Shown one piece after another: positions 42,318 through 51,402 of a DNA stretch of 64,000 bases. The position numbers and the translations under genes were made by a program. The first letter of the stretch is position 1, and each line of letters starts with the position of its first letter. The notes beneath the pieces are model-generated. The model made no database searches. It was not told the DNA's origin and saw only the letters and a list, made by a program, of their open reading frames with translations. The stretch is taken from NCBI RefSeq assembly GCF_001613085.1, contig NZ_BDBR01000005.1:186001-250000 (forward strand), given 5' to 3'. The DNA comes from Nocardia salmonicida NBRC 13393. Lineage in GTDB: Bacteria > Actinomycetota > Actinomycetes > Mycobacteriales > Mycobacteriaceae.

Positions 42318-43612
42318 TGCGTACCAAGTCGCTGGCCACCGAAACCACGTTGAGCACGATCACCCCCGCCGAGGCCGAGGCGAAGATCGCGCCGGTGATC
42401 GCACTGCTCGAAGTGCCGTTGCTCGAGTTGCGTAGATCGTTGGGCAGTAATACTTCCCCCGATCCCGATGCCTCGGTGGTCGCCGCGCTGACGTCGGCCT
42501 CCGCCGCGACGACAGCTACCGAGGACCCGCATCGGCTGGGGCTGTACGCCCTCGAGTCGACCGAGACCGCCGCTCCCGCCACACCCGCGCTGCGGCAGAC
42601 CGCGACCGAGGTCTCGGCCGCGGCCGATCGTGGGACCCGATTGAGTTCCCTGCTCGGGCAGGCCCATTCGACGCAGTCGACGGCGGCCGCGAAGGTCGAC
42701 GCGATCATCGCCGACTTCCGGGCCAAGGCGAAGAAGGCCGCGCCCGCGGTGAACGGCAACAACCTCGACGCCATCGTCGAACTCGCCGAAGAGGCCATCT
42801 CCGAAGCGGTCGGGGTGGTGGGTAATGCCAGCACCGAGATGGATCAGTACACCCGAGACACCAAGGGGCTCACCAGCGATCTCGGCGGGACCAACGGGGT
42901 GACCGTTCCCGTCGGCGCGACAGAGGTGTCGCCCGGCGTCTACGTACTCGGCACCGGTGGGTCCGATACGTCGTCCTGGGATGACAACTCGTCGTGGGAT
43001 AACGAGAAAGACAACATCGATCCGGCGACAGCGGCGCAGATCGCGTTGCAGGAGGCCTTGATCGACGGCGGGGTCTCCTTGGGAACGGCGGCGATCGATG
43101 CCGGTGTCACGTTCGGTACGCATCTGATCGACAAGATCGCCGAAGTCGCGATGCACGGACTCGACAAGGGTTCCGAGCTGGCGACGACCGGAATCGACAC
43201 TCTCGCCGCGAATGCCGCCGGCACCGAGGGCGCCACATCCACCACGCCCGCGGGCACCACGCCCACCGCACCGTCGACCAATGGCGGCGGGACCGGCACG
43301 AGCACCCTGTTCGGCGGATTGGGTGGCGGCACCAGCACCGGCGGCGGCGCCAACAGCGGCGGTGGCGGCGCGAACAACGACAGGGGCGCTTCGGCGAAGC
43401 CGGAAGCACCAGCGCCAGCCGCTCCGTTCCAGAGTCAGACACCGAAAGCCGAACAGCCCCAACAGGCTCCGAGTACGCCCGCGCCCGCGCAGCAGCCGAT
43501 GCAAGGCGGAGTGGTGCCGCCCGGTGCTCGTCCTGCGCAGGATCAGGAGACCGAGAAACCCTCCGCCGCGCCTAAACACGGGCAACCGGGAGTCGTCCCG
43601 GCGCCGGCGTAG
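42317..43612 (+). CDS. Putative type VII secretion effector, helical with Gly/Pro tail
   Basis: 431 residues from the ATG at 42317, overlapping the previous stop. Residues 1-200 are helical and Ala-rich (ATEVSAAADRGTRLSSLLGQ, DAIVELAEEAISEAVGVVGN), then a helix pair (ATAAQIALQEALIDGGVSLG) and a Gly/Ser/Pro/Gln-rich, probably disordered C-terminal ~150 residues. This is EspB- or LXG-like in layout but I cannot name a family. No signal peptide, consistent with export as a partner of the small helical protein upstream. Confidence 0.65.
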   Translation: MRTKSLATETTLSTITPAEAEAKIAPVIALLEVPLLELRRSLGSNTSPDPDASVVAALTSASAATTATEDPHRLGLYALESTETAAPATPALRQTATEVSAAADRGTRLSSLLGQAHSTQSTAAAKVDAIIADFRAKAKKAAPAVNGNNLDAIVELAEEAISEAVGVVGNASTEMDQYTRDTKGLTSDLGGTNGVTVPVGATEVSPGVYVLGTGGSDTSSWDDNSSWDNEKDNIDPATAAQIALQEALIDGGVSLGTAAIDAGVTFGTHLIDKIAEVAMHGLDKGSELATTGIDTLAANAAGTEGATSTTPAGTTPTAPSTNGGGTGTSTLFGGLGGGTSTGGGANSGGGGANNDRGASAKPEAPAPAAPFQSQTPKAEQPQQAPSTPAPAQQPMQGGVVPPGARPAQDQETEKPSAAPKHGQPGVVPAPA

Positions 43613-43621
43613 GACGACCGC

Positions 43622-44647
43622 ATGGACAATCCGTTCGGTGCCTACTTCGCGTCGCCGGACGCCACGTCGCCCGGCCGCCGTCGCCCGCAGGGTAAACGGC
43701 GGCGCAGGCGACGGCGCGAGGCCGAGCCGCAGACGATCGGCACGAACCCCGAGACCTGGCCGCCGCCCGACCCGGAACCGTTCGACGACGGCCCGTTCCA
43801 GCCCGCGCCCGTCGAACCAGTGTACCGAAATCCCGATGACGACGACGGGTTCACCGGCGACTGGAACGACTGGAACGACGCCGACGTGCCGGTCCAGCCG
43901 CAGCGCGGTGACGATGTCGACTGGAACGACTGGGCCACCGCCACCGCGACCGAACAGAGCGGCGACCATGTCGAGATACCGGTATTGCCGCGCCTCAAGG
44001 ACTTCGGCGGCGGCGGCCAGATCGCCCGGCGCCCCCGCAGGAACTTCGACGACGAACGCTACGACGAAAGCGGTGGCAAGGTGAAGGCCGCGGCCGCGAT
44101 CAAAGGCATCATCGGGGCAGTGGTATTCGTCGTGCTTCTCGGCTTGGCCGCCACCATCTTCCTCGGCCCCGCCGACAAACCGACCACCACGGCACAGGCC
44201 GCTGTCTCCGGCACGCGGGCAACGACGTCCACCGTGGTGCCCCCGCTTCCCGCACACGCCCTGTCGGGCTGCGAATCCTTCCGCACCCCCTCGATCACCA
44301 TCAGCGCCGAACGCGGCGACACCGCCAGCCCCGAGGGCGCCATCCTCGGCTTCGAATACAGCTACTACGTCGACCGCGACGCTGCGAAGGCCCGTTCCTT
44401 CGTCACCGACAACGCCCATGTGGGCAACGCGTCGGCTTTGGCCGAGGGCATCGGCTCGCTGCCCCTCGATGTGAAGTACTGCGTGCACATCACCAAAGCC
44501 GACGCCGCCGACCCCACCCTCTGGAACGTGACCATCCACCAGAAATGGCCGGGCGACGCCACCACCGAAAAGATCAACCAGGTCATGCGCACCACCGAGG
44601 TAGCGCCCGGTCGTCACCGCATCACCAGCATCGACCACCGCATCTGA
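43622..44647 (+). CDS. Single-pass membrane protein with C-terminal extracytoplasmic domain
   Basis: 341 residues. Basic, disordered N-terminal half with three copies of a DWNDW-type motif (GDWNDWNDADV, VDWNDWATA), one helix (AIKGIIGAVVFVVLLGLAAT, ~157-180), then an exported domain GCESFRTPSITISAERGD...DAAKARSFVTDNAHV...KYCVHITKADAADPTLWNV with two cysteines. This domain recurs in Nocardia proteins at ESX-type loci (DUF8176-like; name uncertain). Third gene of the operon, 9 bp after the effector-like gene. Confidence 0.7.
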   Translation: MDNPFGAYFASPDATSPGRRRPQGKRRRRRRREAEPQTIGTNPETWPPPDPEPFDDGPFQPAPVEPVYRNPDDDDGFTGDWNDWNDADVPVQPQRGDDVDWNDWATATATEQSGDHVEIPVLPRLKDFGGGGQIARRPRRNFDDERYDESGGKVKAAAAIKGIIGAVVFVVLLGLAATIFLGPADKPTTTAQAAVSGTRATTSTVVPPLPAHALSGCESFRTPSITISAERGDTASPEGAILGFEYSYYVDRDAAKARSFVTDNAHVGNASALAEGIGSLPLDVKYCVHITKADAADPTLWNVTIHQKWPGDATTEKINQVMRTTEVAPGRHRITSIDHRI

Positions 44648-44663
44648 GCAGGTCCTGGAACGC

Positions 44664-44701
44664 GAAAGTCCCCCGCACCGGAATCGGTGTGGGGGACTTT
44701 C
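44664..44701 (+). terminator. Terminator of the secretion-associated operon
   Basis: GAAAGTCCCCC / GGGGGACTTTC with inner GCACCG/CGGTGT pairing, just before the convergent tRNA-Asp gene. Confidence 0.85.
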
Positions 44702-44708
44702 CGCGTGG

Positions 44709-44782
44709 CGACCCTGACGGGACTCGAACCCGCGACCTCCGCCGTGACAGGGCGGCGCGCTAACCAACTGCGCTACAGGGCC
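44709..44782 (-). tRNA. tRNA-Asp(GTC), solitary copy
   Basis: 74 nt, full cloverleaf: acceptor GGCCCTG with CAGGGTC, D-loop AGTTGGTTAG, anticodon loop CTGTCAC (GTC), T-loop GGTTCGAGTCC. No CCA encoded. Identical in sequence and orientation to the tRNA-Asp at 52262. This copy stands alone next to the secretion operon terminator. Confidence 0.97.
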
Positions 44783-44863
44783 TTGCTTCCTTGCATCGGG
44801 GAGCGATATTACCCGGTGGGCACCGCTTTCGGTAACCGAACAGGTCAGGCGGTGAATCGACCG

Positions 44864-44891
44864 TTGACATTGACGTCAACGTCAATAACAC
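44864..44891 (+). promoter_or_regulatory. Promoter with operator in its spacer (acyl-CoA carboxylase)
   Basis: TTGACA (44864-44869) and TAACAC (44886-44891) are separated by exactly 16 bp made of TTGACGTCAACGTCAA, itself an inverted repeat (TTGACGT-CA-ACGTCAA). A regulator bound there would block RNA polymerase. The same core TTGACGTCAA occurs at 48263. Confidence 0.65.
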
Positions 44892-44892
44892 T

Positions 44893-44908
44893 TGTGACGG
44901 TGACCACA
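44893..44908. promoter_or_regulatory. CRP-like site at the transcript start
   Basis: TGTGACGGTGACCACA is one mismatch from TGTGA-N6-TCACA and lies within the longer dyad CTTGTG-N8-CACAAG. It overlaps the expected +1 of the carboxylase promoter, a position suited to repression. Confidence 0.4.
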
Positions 44909-44969
44909 AGCCAGGCGCAGGTCACCGTGCCCTCGTCGAACCCGCCGCCACCGAATCCGAGGACATCCA

Positions 44970-47900
44970 GTGAAACTGCTGATCGCCAATCGCGGCGAGA
45001 TCGCCCTGCGCGTCATCCGCACGGCTACCGAACTCGGCATCGACACCGTGGCGGTTTACGCCGACGACGATGCCGACAACCCCGATGTACACGCGGCGGG
45101 CGAGGCGATCGCATTGGCGGGCACCGGCGCCACGCCCTACCTCGACCACTCCGCGATCCTGGCCGCCGCCAAGGAATCCGGCGCCGACTTCATCCATCCC
45201 GGCTACGGATTCCTCAGCGAGAACGCCGCATTCGCCCGTGCCTGCGCGGCCGATGGCGTCACGTTCGTCGGGCCCGATCCCGCGGTGCTCGACCTGTTCG
45301 GTGACAAGTCCTCGGCTCGTGCGACCGCCGTGGCCGCGGACGTGCCCGTCTTGCCCGCCACCGAGGGACCGACCACCGCCGAGGAGGTTCACAGGTTCTT
45401 CGGTACGCACCCCGGCGCGATCATGATCAAGGCGCTGGCCGGGGGCGGCGGGCGTGGCATGCGGGTGGTGCGAACGGTCGAGGAGATCGACGACGCGTAT
45501 CGGCAGTGCGGCGCGGAGGCGCAGCTCGGTTTCGGTAACCCCGCGGTGTTCGCCGAGCTGCTGCTCGAGAACGCCCGGCACATCGAAGTGCAGATCGTCG
45601 CCACGGGCGGCAGGGCGCTGGCGTTGGGAGACCGCGATTGCAGTGTGCAGCGCAGGCATCAGAAGCTGCTCGAAATCGCTCCCGCGCAGGGCCTTTCGGA
45701 GACACTGCGGAGAGACCTCCACCTCGCGGCAGCCCGGCTGTGCGCCCATGTCGGGTATCGCGGACTGGCGACCGTCGAATTCCTGGTCTCCGACGGCGAG
45801 TTCGTATTCCTCGAGGTCAATCCGCGAATCCAGGTGGAGCACACCGTGACCGAGGAGGTGACCGGGGTCGATCTAGTCGCCGTGCAGCTCGCGATCGCCG
45901 AGGGCGCGCACTTCGACGACTTGGGGTTGCCGCGCGGAATCGTCTCCGACGGAACGGAATCCACCGGTGATCCGGCCGTCGCGGACGGCATCGCCATCCA
46001 GGCCAGAGTGAACATGGAGACGATGGCGGCCGACGGTTCGGCGGTGCCGACCGCGGGCACGCTGACCACCTTCGCACCGCCGACCGGGCCGGGCGTGCGG
46101 GTCGACACCTTCGGCCGCTCCGGGCTGACCCCGAGCCCGCGCTACGACTCGCTGCTGGCCAAGGTGATCACCCGCACCCGCGGACAGTCCTTCCCCGCCG
46201 CCGCCCGCAAGACCGCGACAGCGCTCGCCGAGTTCACCGTCACCGGCATCGGTACGAATATCTCGTTCCTGCGAGAGATCCTCGCCGACGGCACCTTCCA
46301 ATCAGGCCAGGCCGCCACCGGCTTTCTCACAGAGCGACTGACCGAACTGGTCGCGGCGGCGCAGACCGATCAGCCCGAGGTCGCGGTCACCGCGGTCGAG
46401 CTGTATCCGGGCCAGGAAGCCGTGCGCGCGCAGCTCGCGGGCACGGTGGTCGAGGTGGCGGACGAAGGCGTCGACATCGGCGCCGGTGGTCAGCTCGTGG
46501 TGCTCGAGGCGATGAAGATGCAGCACGTGCTCGCCGCACCAGATGCCGCCAGGGTCGTCCGGGTGCTCGTTCGCCCCGGCCGGGTCGTCGCGCCGGGCGA
46601 TCCGCTGGTCATCATCACCCGCACCGGCGCCGACGAAACCGGCAGCGCGCACGCCGATCTCGATCCCGGCCGGGCCCGCGCCGATGTCGACGAGATTCTC
46701 GCCAGGCACCGGGTGACGCTCGACGAATCCCGCCCGGCGGCCGTGCAGAAACGGCACAGGATCGGCCGACGCACCGCACGGGAGAACATCGCCGACCTCG
46801 TCGACGCGGGCAGCTTCGTCGAGTACGGCGCACTCACCTTCGCCGCCCAACGCACCAGACGCACCGAAGAAGACCTGATCGCCAACACCCCCGCCGACGG
46901 ACTGATCACCGGCCTGGCGACCATCGGCGCCGAACACTTCGACAAGGCCGAGGCGGTGGTGATCTCCTACGACTACACCGTGCTCGCGGGGACCCAGGGC
47001 AAGAACAACCACGCCAAGACCGACCGCGCCTTCGAACTGGCCGAACGCAAACGGGTTCCGGTTGTGCTGTTCGCCGAGGGCGGTGGCGGCAGGCCGGGCG
47101 ACACCGACTGGACCGGCATGGGCCTCGAGGTGACGACCTTCCGCGCGCTCGGCGCCCTGCGCGGCAAGGTACCGCTGGTGACGATCGTGTCGGGCCGCTG
47201 CTTCGCGGGCAATGCCGCGCTGGCCGGCTCCTGTGACGTGATCATCGCGACGCCGGACGCCAATATCGGCATGGGCGGTCCGGCGATGATCGAGGGCGGC
47301 GGGCTCGGCGCCTACCGCCCGGAGGACATCGGCCCGATCGACGTGCAGCGACACAACGGCGTCGTCGACCTGGTGGCCCGCGACGAGGCGCACGCGGTGG
47401 CGCTGGCCAAGCAGTACCTCGGCTATTTCCAGGGCCGGGTCGAGGATTTCGACGCGCCGGACCCACGGCTGGCCCGCCATGTGGTGCCGGAGAACCGGTT
47501 ACGCGCCTACGACATCCATCGCGCCATCGACGCGATCGTCGACGTCGGCTCGGTGCTCGAGCTGCGGCCGGATTACGGGGTCGGCGTCGTCACCGCGCTG
47601 GTGCGGGTGCACGGCGAACCGTTCGGCTTGATCGCCAACAGCAGCCATCACCTCGGCGGCGCCATCGACGCCGAAGCCGCCGACAAGATGGGCGATTTCC
47701 TCACGCTGTGCCAGTCGTTCGGACTGCCGATCGTCTCCCTCTGCGACACACCGGGTTTCATGGTCGGACCGGAGGCGGAGAAGACCGCGACGGTGCGCCG
47801 GTTCAGCAAGTTGTTCGTGCTCGGCGCGCAGCTGAGCGTCCCGTTCGGCACCATCATCCTGCGCAAGGGCTACGGACTCGGCGCGATGGCGATGACGGCG

Positions 47901-48185
47901 GGCCATTTCCGCGCGCCGAACTTCACCGTCGCCTGGCCCACCGGCGAGATCGGCCCGATGGGGTTGGAGGGCGCGGTTCGCCTCGGCTTCAGCAAAGAGC
48001 TCGCCGCCGTGGCTGATCCGGACGAGCGCGAGACCCTTTTCCAGCAGTTACTCACCCTGGCTTACCAGAAGGGCAAGGCGATCACCGCCGCCACGGGTTT
48101 CGAACTCGACGATGTCATCGACCCCGCCGACACCCGCGCGTGGATCGCGACCCTCGTCAACAGCCGGGCGCGCGCAGGATCCTGA
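44970..48185 (+). CDS. Single-chain acyl-CoA carboxylase (BC-BCCP-CT fusion)
   Basis: 1,071 residues from a GTG; GAGGA upstream. Biotin carboxylase (~1-445: LLIANRGEIALRVIRTA, ALAGGGGRGMRVV, FLEVNPRIQVEHTVTEE), biotin carrier with EAMKMQ (biotinyl Lys ~515), then carboxyltransferase alpha and beta (~570-1071: GRRTARENIADLVDAGSF, GRCFAGNAALAGSCDVIIAT, LCDTPGFMVGPEAEKTA, GAMAMTAGHFRAPNFTVAWP). One chain carries all activities, like the long-chain acyl-CoA carboxylase described from M. avium paratuberculosis, which carboxylates long and short acyl-CoAs. First gene of an acyl-CoA catabolic block. Confidence 0.93.
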   Translation: MKLLIANRGEIALRVIRTATELGIDTVAVYADDDADNPDVHAAGEAIALAGTGATPYLDHSAILAAAKESGADFIHPGYGFLSENAAFARACAADGVTFVGPDPAVLDLFGDKSSARATAVAADVPVLPATEGPTTAEEVHRFFGTHPGAIMIKALAGGGGRGMRVVRTVEEIDDAYRQCGAEAQLGFGNPAVFAELLLENARHIEVQIVATGGRALALGDRDCSVQRRHQKLLEIAPAQGLSETLRRDLHLAAARLCAHVGYRGLATVEFLVSDGEFVFLEVNPRIQVEHTVTEEVTGVDLVAVQLAIAEGAHFDDLGLPRGIVSDGTESTGDPAVADGIAIQARVNMETMAADGSAVPTAGTLTTFAPPTGPGVRVDTFGRSGLTPSPRYDSLLAKVITRTRGQSFPAAARKTATALAEFTVTGIGTNISFLREILADGTFQSGQAATGFLTERLTELVAAAQTDQPEVAVTAVELYPGQEAVRAQLAGTVVEVADEGVDIGAGGQLVVLEAMKMQHVLAAPDAARVVRVLVRPGRVVAPGDPLVIITRTGADETGSAHADLDPGRARADVDEILARHRVTLDESRPAAVQKRHRIGRRTARENIADLVDAGSFVEYGALTFAAQRTRRTEEDLIANTPADGLITGLATIGAEHFDKAEAVVISYDYTVLAGTQGKNNHAKTDRAFELAERKRVPVVLFAEGGGGRPGDTDWTGMGLEVTTFRALGALRGKVPLVTIVSGRCFAGNAALAGSCDVIIATPDANIGMGGPAMIEGGGLGAYRPEDIGPIDVQRHNGVVDLVARDEAHAVALAKQYLGYFQGRVEDFDAPDPRLARHVVPENRLRAYDIHRAIDAIVDVGSVLELRPDYGVGVVTALVRVHGEPFGLIANSSHHLGGAIDAEAADKMGDFLTLCQSFGLPIVSLCDTPGFMVGPEAEKTATVRRFSKLFVLGAQLSVPFGTIILRKGYGLGAMAMTAGHFRAPNFTVAWPTGEIGPMGLEGAVRLGFSKELAAVADPDERETLFQQLLTLAYQKGKAITAATGFELDDVIDPADTRAWIATLVNSRARAGS

Positions 48186-48210
48186 GCAGCCGCCGACAGC
48201 TGCATGTGAT

Positions 48211-48239
48211 TGACAATACATTCTTTGTGAACGATACTA
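48211..48239 (+). promoter_or_regulatory. Near-consensus promoter of SDR-ACAD-MDR genes
   Basis: TTGACA (48211-48216), 17 bp, GATACT (48234-48239). Splits the downstream genes from the carboxylase as a second transcription unit. Confidence 0.65.
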
Positions 48240-48262
48240 AGCAAGCGCTCACTTACTTGAAG

Positions 48263-48286
48263 TTGACGTCAAGTTCTAATAGAACT
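48263..48286. promoter_or_regulatory. Double palindrome operator downstream of promoter
   Basis: TTGACGTCAA (48263-48272, perfect) abuts AGTTCTA-A-TAGAACT (48272-48286, 7-bp arms). The first matches the operator core at 44870. Likely bound by the TetR-type regulator encoded at 51403. Confidence 0.6.
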
Positions 48287-48313
48287 GACAGACCCCCTTC
48301 GAAAGGACTTCCC

Positions 48314-49135
48314 GTGAGAGTTACCGACAAGGTGGCCATCGTGACCGGTGGCGGCGCGGGCATCGGCGCCGCGCTGGCGGCCGCACTCGCCGCGGCAGGC
48401 GCGAAGGTGGTGGTATCCGACATCGACGAGACCGCCGCGTTGGCTGTGTCGGAGCAGATCAATGCCGACCACCCCGGCGCCGTCGTGGGTGTCGGCGCCG
48501 ACGCCGCCGACACCGAGGCGATCAGAGGTCTGATCGCGGTGGCGCGCAATCACTTCGGGCCTGTCGACCTGTACTTCGCCAATGCGGGCATCGTCGGCGC
48601 CCCCGGGCTCGACGTCACCGACGACGACTGGAGCCGCGCCCTCGAGGTGAACCTACGCGCCCATACCCGCGCCGCGCGGCTGCTGGTGCCCGAGTGGGTC
48701 GAACGCGGTGCGGGCTACTTCATCAGTACCGCTTCCGCCGCGGGGCTGCTCACCCAGATCGGCTCGGCCACCTACTCGGTGAGCAAGCACGCCGCGGTCG
48801 GGTTCGCCGAGTGGCTCAGTGTCACCTACGGCGACCAGGGTGTTCGCGTGAGTTGCCTGTGCCCGATGGGCGTCAATACGAAACTGCTCTACGCGGGCCG
48901 GGATTCGGGCGAGGAAATCGGCGCCACCGCGACCCGCGCCGTCGTCTCGGCGGGCGATGTCCTCGAACCCGCCGCAGTGGCCGACATCGTGCTCGCGGCC
49001 GTCGACGCCGAGGAATTCCTGATCCTGCCGCATCCACAGGTGCTGGACATGTACCGCCACAAAGGCGCCGATTACGACCGCTGGCTGCGCGGCATGCGCC
49101 GCTACCAGTCGTCGTTGCTGGCCGAAACCCACTGA
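48314..49135 (+). CDS. Short-chain dehydrogenase/reductase
   Basis: 273 residues from the GTG at 48314 (GAAAGGAC upstream). Classical SDR: VTGGGAGIGAALAAALAAAG, NAGIVG, STASAAGLLTQIGSATYSVS with Tyr-Ser-Val-Ser-Lys (YxxxK), CPMGVNTKLL. Probably oxidizes or reduces a hydroxy-/oxo-acyl intermediate of the pathway encoded by the neighbouring genes. 15 bp before the acyl-CoA dehydrogenase gene. Substrate unknown. Confidence 0.9.
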   Translation: MRVTDKVAIVTGGGAGIGAALAAALAAAGAKVVVSDIDETAALAVSEQINADHPGAVVGVGADAADTEAIRGLIAVARNHFGPVDLYFANAGIVGAPGLDVTDDDWSRALEVNLRAHTRAARLLVPEWVERGAGYFISTASAAGLLTQIGSATYSVSKHAAVGFAEWLSVTYGDQGVRVSCLCPMGVNTKLLYAGRDSGEEIGATATRAVVSAGDVLEPAAVADIVLAAVDAEEFLILPHPQVLDMYRHKGADYDRWLRGMRRYQSSLLAETH

Positions 49136-49150
49136 GCGAGAGAGCAAGCC

Positions 49151-50365
49151 ATGTCACTGTTCGATTTGAGCGATCGCGCGAAGAAGTATTCCGAGGAACT
49201 GCTCGACTTCATGGACGCCCACGTCTACCCGGCCGAGGCCGTGTACGACGTGCAGATGCGCGAATCCGGCGACCCCCATTTCCAGCCGCCCATCGTGGAA
49301 GAGCTCAAAGCCGAGGCCAAACGACGCGGACTGTGGAACCTCTTCCACCCGCACCCCGGCCGCGGCCCCGGCCTGACCAACCTCGAATACGCGCCGCTGG
49401 CCGAGATCATGGGCCGTAGCCATCTCGCGTCCGAGGCCTGCAACTGCAACGCCCCCGACACCGGCAACATGGAAGTGCTTGAGCTGTTCGGCACCGAGGA
49501 GCACAAAGAGAAGTACCTGAAGCCGCTGCTCGAGGGCACCATGGCCTCGGCCTTCGCGATGACCGAACCGCGAGTGGCCAGCTCCGATGCCACCAATATC
49601 GAACTGTCGATGGTGCGCGACGGCGAGGACTACGTGCTGAACGGCCGAAAGTGGTTCGCCACCAACGCCTTGCACAAGAACTGTCGCGTGATGATCGTGA
49701 TGGGCAAGACCGATCCCACCGCGGCGCCGCACCGTCAGCAGACCATGATGGTGGTCCCGATCGACGCGCCGGGCGTCACGATCATCCGCGGGCTGCCGGT
49801 GTTCGGCTTCCAGGAACGCGAAGGCCACGCCGAGATCGACTTCGCCGACGTGCGGGTGCCCGTCACCGATGTGCTCGAGGGCGAGGGCGAGGGTTTCGCG
49901 ATCAGCCAGGCCCGGCTCGGGCCGGGGCGCATCCACCACTGCATGCGCAGCATCGGCATGGCCGAGCGCGCACTGGAGATGATGTGCAAGCGCGCGCAGG
50001 CGCGGATCACCTTCGGCAAGCCGGTGGCCGAGAACGCCAATATCCAGGACTGGATCGCCGAGTCGCGCATCGACATCGAGATGATCCGGTTGCTCACGCT
50101 CAAGGCCGCCTATCTGATGGACACCGTCGGCAACAAGGCCGCGCGCACCGAGATCGCCGCGATCAAGGTGGCCGCGCCGAACATCGCGCTGAAGGTCGTG
50201 GACCGGGCCATTCAGGTGCACGGGGCAGGTGGCGTCACCGACGATTTCCCGCTCGCCGCCGCCTGGGCGCACCTGCGCACGCTCCGGCTCGCCGATGGAC
50301 CCGACGAAGTGCACAAGCGTGCCATCGCACGTCAGGAACTGAACAAGTACAGGGAGCGCGACTGA
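49151..50365 (+). CDS. Acyl-CoA dehydrogenase
   Basis: 404 residues. FAD-dependent ACAD fold of the ACAD10/11-like group: [40 protein letters not shown] (FAD site), [33 protein letters not shown] and [20 protein letters not shown]. Introduces the alpha-beta double bond into acyl-CoA. Co-transcribed with the SDR and MDR genes, downstream of the matched operators. Confidence 0.93.
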   Translation: MSLFDLSDRAKKYSEELLDFMDAHVYPAEAVYDVQMRESGDPHFQPPIVEELKAEAKRRGLWNLFHPHPGRGPGLTNLEYAPLAEIMGRSHLASEACNCNAPDTGNMEVLELFGTEEHKEKYLKPLLEGTMASAFAMTEPRVASSDATNIELSMVRDGEDYVLNGRKWFATNALHKNCRVMIVMGKTDPTAAPHRQQTMMVVPIDAPGVTIIRGLPVFGFQEREGHAEIDFADVRVPVTDVLEGEGEGFAISQARLGPGRIHHCMRSIGMAERALEMMCKRAQARITFGKPVAENANIQDWIAESRIDIEMIRLLTLKAAYLMDTVGNKAARTEIAAIKVAAPNIALKVVDRAIQVHGAGGVTDDFPLAAAWAHLRTLRLADGPDEVHKRAIARQELNKYRERD

Positions 50366-50397
50366 GATGACCGGACTGGAACAGGAGCACTGATCAC

Positions 50398-51381
50398 ATG
50401 AAAGCCTGGCAGTTGGCCGAACTCGGCGAACCACGGGAAGTACTGCAGTTCAACGACATCGACGACCCGGTGGCGGGCGAGGGGCAGCTGCTGGTGCGCG
50501 TTCTCGCGACGCCAGCCAACTTCCCCGATGTGCTGTTGTGCCGTGGGCAATATCAGATCAAGCCACCACTGCCGTTCACCCCTGGCGTGGAACTGTGCGG
50601 CGAAGTGCTGGCGGTCGGTGCGGGTGTGGACCGGTTCGCGATCGGTGACCGGATCGTCGGCACCGCGAACCTGCCCGGCGGCGCGTTCGCCGAGCTGGCC
50701 GTCCTCGATGCCGAAAACGCTTTCCCCGCACCGGAATCCCTCGACGATGCCGAGGCGTCGGCACTGGTCATCGGCTATCAGACGAGCTGGTTCGCGCTGC
50801 ACCGCCGGACTCGATTGCAGCCCGGCGAGACGCTGCTGGTGCACGCCGCGGCGGGTGGCGTCGGCAGCTCCGCGGTGCAGTTGGGCAAGGCGGCGGGGGC
50901 ACAGGTGATCGGTGTCGTCGGCGGGCCCGCGAAGGCCGACTACTGCCGCGAGCTCGGCGCCGACCTCGTGATCGACCGGCACACCGAGGATTTCGTGCCG
51001 CTCGTCAAGGAGTTCACCGGTGGCCGCGGCGCCGACGTGGTCTACGACCCCGTCGGCGGCGACGCCTACGCCAAGTCCACCAAGTGCATCGCCTTCGAAG
51101 GCCGCATCCTCGTGATCGGCTTCGCCGGCGGCACCATCCCCCAGCCAGCGCTCAATCACGCGCTGATCAAGAACTATTCGATCATCGGCCTGCACTGGGG
51201 TCTCTACAAGCAGTACAACCAGCAGGCGATCCACGACTGCCATGCCGAGCTGACCCGGCTCGCCGCGGCGGGCCAGGTGAAACCGCTGATCAGCGAGCGG
51301 CTCTCGTTCGCCGACATCCCAGCCGGACTCGGCCGCCTCGGCGACGGCGATACCGTCGGCCGCGTCGTGTTCCGCCCGTGA
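50398..51381 (+). CDS. Zinc-independent MDR oxidoreductase (NADPH:quinone reductase-like)
   Basis: 327 residues. Medium-chain reductase of quinone reductase type: RVLATPANFPDVLLCRGQYQ, PFTPGVELCGEVLAVGAGVD, nucleotide-binding VHAAAGGVGSSAVQLGKAAG (AAxGGVG), GRGADVVYDPVGGDAYAKST. No catalytic-zinc cysteine pattern. May act on enoyl-CoA or quinone in the same acyl-CoA route. 32 bp after the acyl-CoA dehydrogenase gene. Confidence 0.9.
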   Translation: MKAWQLAELGEPREVLQFNDIDDPVAGEGQLLVRVLATPANFPDVLLCRGQYQIKPPLPFTPGVELCGEVLAVGAGVDRFAIGDRIVGTANLPGGAFAELAVLDAENAFPAPESLDDAEASALVIGYQTSWFALHRRTRLQPGETLLVHAAAGGVGSSAVQLGKAAGAQVIGVVGGPAKADYCRELGADLVIDRHTEDFVPLVKEFTGGRGADVVYDPVGGDAYAKSTKCIAFEGRILVIGFAGGTIPQPALNHALIKNYSIIGLHWGLYKQYNQQAIHDCHAELTRLAAAGQVKPLISERLSFADIPAGLGRLGDGDTVGRVVFRP

Positions 51382-51402
51382 ACGCCGGTATATAACTACA
51401 CC

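Noticed and set aside
42224..44767. 847-codon minus-strand open frame across the secretion-associated operon
   Set aside because: Runs through three genes and a tRNA; Gly/Arg-rich and without a start signal. The plus-strand genes have coupled starts and helical patterns.
44709..44782. Phage or integrative-element attachment site in the solitary tRNA-Asp
   Set aside because: No integrase, excisionase or phage gene lies between the two tRNA-Asp copies; reported only as a duplication with inferred insertion.
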